Of a DNA stretch of 37,712 nt, positions 35,174 to 37,712 are shown piece after piece. The position numbers and the translations under genes are program-made. The notes under the pieces were generated by a model. The model searched no databases and was not told where the DNA came from. It worked only from the letters and a program-made list of their open reading frames with translations. The stretch's first letter is position 1. The number at the start of each line of letters is the position of its first letter. The DNA is from Silene noctiflora (lineage: Eukaryota; Streptophyta; Magnoliopsida; Caryophyllales; Caryophyllaceae): NCBI GenBank assembly GCA_009801015.1, contig VHZZ01000010.1, forward strand, positions 34,854 through 72,565, in the 5' to 3' direction.

Positions 35174-35307
35174 ATCATGAGTCGGTTGCATATAGTTTTG
35201 GCAATACATATTGTACCTCTTAGTCGCCGTATTGTTCTCTCTTTCCTTTTTCATGTTAGTTAGTTTTGTTCATTCATTTCTTATTTAGAAATTTTTATAT
35301 CGTCTAA

Positions 35308-35700
35308 GGCTCTGTTTGTCAAGACATTTCAGGTACCTGATTTGGTCAAAGTAGCTTATTTGACCAAAATTTCAGGTACCTTATTTGTTTGTCAGCGTTT
35401 GGCAAATAGCTTATTTGACCAAATAAGCTACCTGAAATGAAATGCTACCTAGAGTAGCATTTGGGATTTCAGGTACCTTATTTGATTTGATTTTCCCTTT
35501 TCACCCCTTAAATCTATACTATTAAATAATTGTCATATCCTTTTACGTCATTTCATCAAAATCAGTTACCTTTTCAGTTAGTTTGCCAATCATTTTTTTT
35601 ATCTAATCAGCTACCTTATCAGTTCATAATTTTCAACTACCTTATCAGTTACCTTTTCAGGTTTCAGCTACCTTTTCAGGTAGTTTTACCAAACATAGCA
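35308..35700. mobile_element. Tourist-like MITE with internal AGGTACCT / AGCTACCT repeats
   Basis: Flanked by TAA (35305-35307 and 35701-35703). Ends GGCTCTGTTTG and, inverted, TGCTATGTTTG (9 of 11), the terminus style of PIF/Harbinger MITEs. The 393-bp interior is built from many short repeats of TTTCAGGTACCTTATTTG and CAGCTACCTTTTCAGG, plus palindromes such as AGCTTATTTGACCAAATAAGCT described as two 9-base arms around a short loop. Confidence 0.65.
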
Positions 35701-36548
35701 TAAATTTAATTTTATGTAGCTAAATTGTTTTATGCGATCTAAATTTATTTCCGTGTTAAAAAAGAAGAAGAACGCATCTGGTTATGGTTATAACTTGATT
35801 AACATCACTGCCAACGTCATTAGTAGCTTATTAGACAAACTAAAAGCGGTGTAATCTAGCTGGATTAACACAAACTTATTAGTTATTAGACCAACTAATT
35901 CCATTATTGCATAATTTTTATTCTCTAAACAAAAGCTCATTATCGTCACATACTTTTATTCCCGTTGTTGAGGAGTGAAAGCAATAAAATACCCGTTATT
36001 TTCGAGCTATTTTTGAGATAATAGTGATTAAATACGGACTTGGGTTGAACTCCTTGACAAGCTGGTTAATTAGCTGGTATGGGACGGGTTAGTGGACCAA
36101 ACCTAATAGTTTTCTTAAAAACGCTTTTTTTATACTCGCTTATTTACAGATCGATGAACAACTTTATTTCGAGTTAGGATTCTCTCCATTTCTATTATCT
36201 TCATTTCTTGGCTATAATCAATTTATATTGTCCATTTTGTGTAATAAATTTATATCATATATTATTTTTCTTTTATATCATTATGCATTATTTATTGGTG
36301 ACAGTTAGATCGTTCCAAAAAGTAATAACAGCCATTTAAAAGAAATAAAATGAAATAAAAAGATAATGAAAAGGTAATCGAAGTTAAATAGTATAAAGAT
36401 AATATATTCAAATTAGTCAGTTTCATCAATGTCACACCGAAATTGATGGATTTAATTAATTTTCATCATCCAGCCAAAATTATGTGCATAGCCAATATCC
36501 AATTAAACTTTTTAATTTAAGATCCGTTTCGTCATTATCAGAGTCTGG
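35701..36548. other. Intergenic, no gene recognised
   Basis: AT-rich unique sequence with no open frame of note and no bounded repeat. Confidence 0.35.
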
Positions 36549-36566
36549 ACCGTTGACTTTCTTTGT

Positions 36567-36735
36567 TTTTGGGGTAAACCATCCGGTTTAATCCGGATTC
36601 GAGCCGGGTAGGACCACTAGGGCGGTAAAACTCTTTCTCATGAGTTTTAACACTGCTGCGTTCCCAGGGCTCGAGTACGAGATCTCTGGTTAAGTTAGAA
36701 CAACCCCTTGCCAGTTGATTTAAGTGCTCATGAGT
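36567..36735 (-). mobile_element. SINE with perfect 18-bp target-site duplication
   Basis: 169 bp between two exact copies of ACCGTTGACTTTCTTTGT (36549-36566 and 36736-36753). On the minus strand: A-box-like ACTGGCAAGGGGTTGTTC, B-box-like GTACTCGAGCCCTGG, body with AACGCAGCAGTGTTAAAACT and GGCTCGAATCCGGATTAAAC, and an A-rich 3' end (CCCCAAAAAC). The perfect duplication implies recent insertion. The fragment at 17213-17272 belongs to the same family. Confidence 0.88.
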
Positions 36736-36954
36736 ACCGTTGACTTTCTTTGTCGTATACTCGTATGTCATATCCTTCCAAATTATGTGCTGTGCGTCAC
36801 AATTATTTTTATTAATTTATTCGTATTTAACAACTCGGTCTAATTGCAAGTAGCCTTAGCCTAACTAAGTTGACGTACAGAATATGCAAACGTAACCTTA
36901 TAGGTCACTACCTTTATTTCAAAGATACAAATTTTAAAGTAAAATGAGTTAGCG

Positions 36955-37112
36955 TTATCGGGTGGCGTCCAATTTCGGCGCCATCCTCTCACATGTAATA
37001 AGTGGGGACACCAATAATAATAGGTACATTACATATAATAAATAGGGACCCGTAATAATATAGGGTACAAGTGAGAGGGTGGCGCCGAAATTAGGCGCCA
37101 TCAGGTGACGCC
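36955..37112. mobile_element. MITE with GGCGCC-containing inverted repeats
   Basis: Inverted arms of about 40-45 bp: left GGTGGCGTCCAATTTCGGCG then CCATCCTCTCACATGTA; right, inverted, GATGGCGCCTAATTTCGGCG then CCACCCTCTCACTTGTA. The core is about 60 bp AT-rich. The target-site duplication is not clear, so the class is unassigned (Mutator-like or other). Confidence 0.7.
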
Positions 37113-37560
37113 GTCATTATCCAATTTTAAAAGGCGATTATCCCGACTATTAGCATAAATTTCTGATGATCATCTACACCGAAAAACAACAAGAATATTT
37201 TTAGTATATACCATGTTATGATTTAAATTATCAGACTCCCCGAATAAAAATAACACAAATATAAATAAAATAAAATCAACATTTTTCAAAATATTAACTT
37301 ACAATACAGATGAGAATCACGAATATTCTAACAAGAGCCAATTCACTTTAGAGATGTTAAAACTAAATTCATTTTAGAGAAGTTTCGAAATTTTAAAAAG
37401 GGTATACCTATTTCGAAATATTATTCATGACTTTACCCGCTAATTTAGCTAGCATCCGAACCGATCCACCGCTAATGCAAGTATGTACCAAAGGAATTTC
37501 GGCACGCCTATTTCCTTTAGCCTTCGACTTTTGTAGACAAAACGACCAAAACTTTCCCAT
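37113..37560. other. Intergenic, upstream flank of next gene
   Basis: AT-rich sequence with no open frame; likely distal promoter for the gene beyond the right edge. Confidence 0.35.
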
Positions 37561-37564
37561 ACAC

Positions 37565-37573
37565 TATAAAAGG
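37565..37573 (+). promoter_or_regulatory. TATA box and putative leader of a gene beyond the right edge
   Basis: TATAAAAGG preceded by CATACAC and followed by CTCTAAATCAATCATACATA, a strong plant core-promoter layout with an A/C-rich leader. No ATG-initiated frame starts before the window ends in a T-run (37685-37712). Confidence 0.5.
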
Positions 37574-37680
37574 TGATCACTTTTCCTCTAAATCAATCAT
37601 ACATACAACCACAAATTTGTGAAAAAATTAAAAATTTGGTCGTAAAAAAATTACCATATTCATATTTTCATAAACTACAA

Positions 37681-37684
<4 letters not shown>

Positions 37685-37712
<28 letters not shown>
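37685..37712. repeat. Poly(T) run at right edge
   Basis: 28 consecutive T to the last base. It may be a real microsatellite, a retroposon tail on the minus strand, or the point where an assembly or sequence block broke. Confidence 0.6.

Overview
This is a plant nuclear window, from a dicot judging by its AT-rich intergenic DNA, GT-AG introns, telobox and site II promoter words, and dense small DNA transposons and tRNA-derived SINEs. A Caryophyllales relative is only a guess from the style of the repeats. The host genes are readable exon by exon.

Left to right: (1) the first coding exon of a 14-3-3 gene (minus strand, running off the left edge) with a tandem-repeat-filled intron; (2) a decayed second copy of that exon at about 3.15-3.37 kb; (3) a complete nine-exon SnRK2 kinase gene, subclass II / SnRK2.8-like (5064-9538, +, 338 aa); (4) a complete six-exon ribosomal protein eS6 gene (10565-13317, +, 250 aa) whose first coding exon holds only two codons; (5) a complete five-exon class II DAHP synthase gene with a plastid-type leader (17075-14195, -, 503 aa), the entry enzyme of the shikimate pathway; (6) a dispersed cluster of EXORDIUM-like / phosphate-induced (PHI-1) genes from 19.4 to 33.2 kb: two intact single-exon genes (19437-20375, -, and 28898-29815, +), one nearly whole copy broken by a 5-bp tandem duplication (24997-25925), one short fragment copied from the first gene (about 26083-26425), and one ancient relic (about 32362-33150); (7) a 52-codon TOM6 gene (34112-33954, -), easy to miss because of its size; (8) a transposon-rich tail ending in a TATA box and putative leader for a gene beyond the right edge.

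The genes do not form a pathway or operon. They are an ordinary mix of housekeeping genes (14-3-3, eS6, DAHP synthase, TOM6), a stress kinase and a birth-and-death family of secreted growth-related proteins. What stands out is the repeat structure. Several non-autonomous elements have target-site duplications readable by eye: 8-bp duplications for four hAT-like elements, TA for a Stowaway element nested in one of them, TAA for Tourist-like elements and 18 bp for a SINE. Three elements sit within roughly 50-110 bp of the putative TATA boxes of host genes. Several introns contain tandem duplications, one of which includes the 3' half of SnRK2 exon 1 with its splice donor. I found no convincing evidence of a wholly new biological system.
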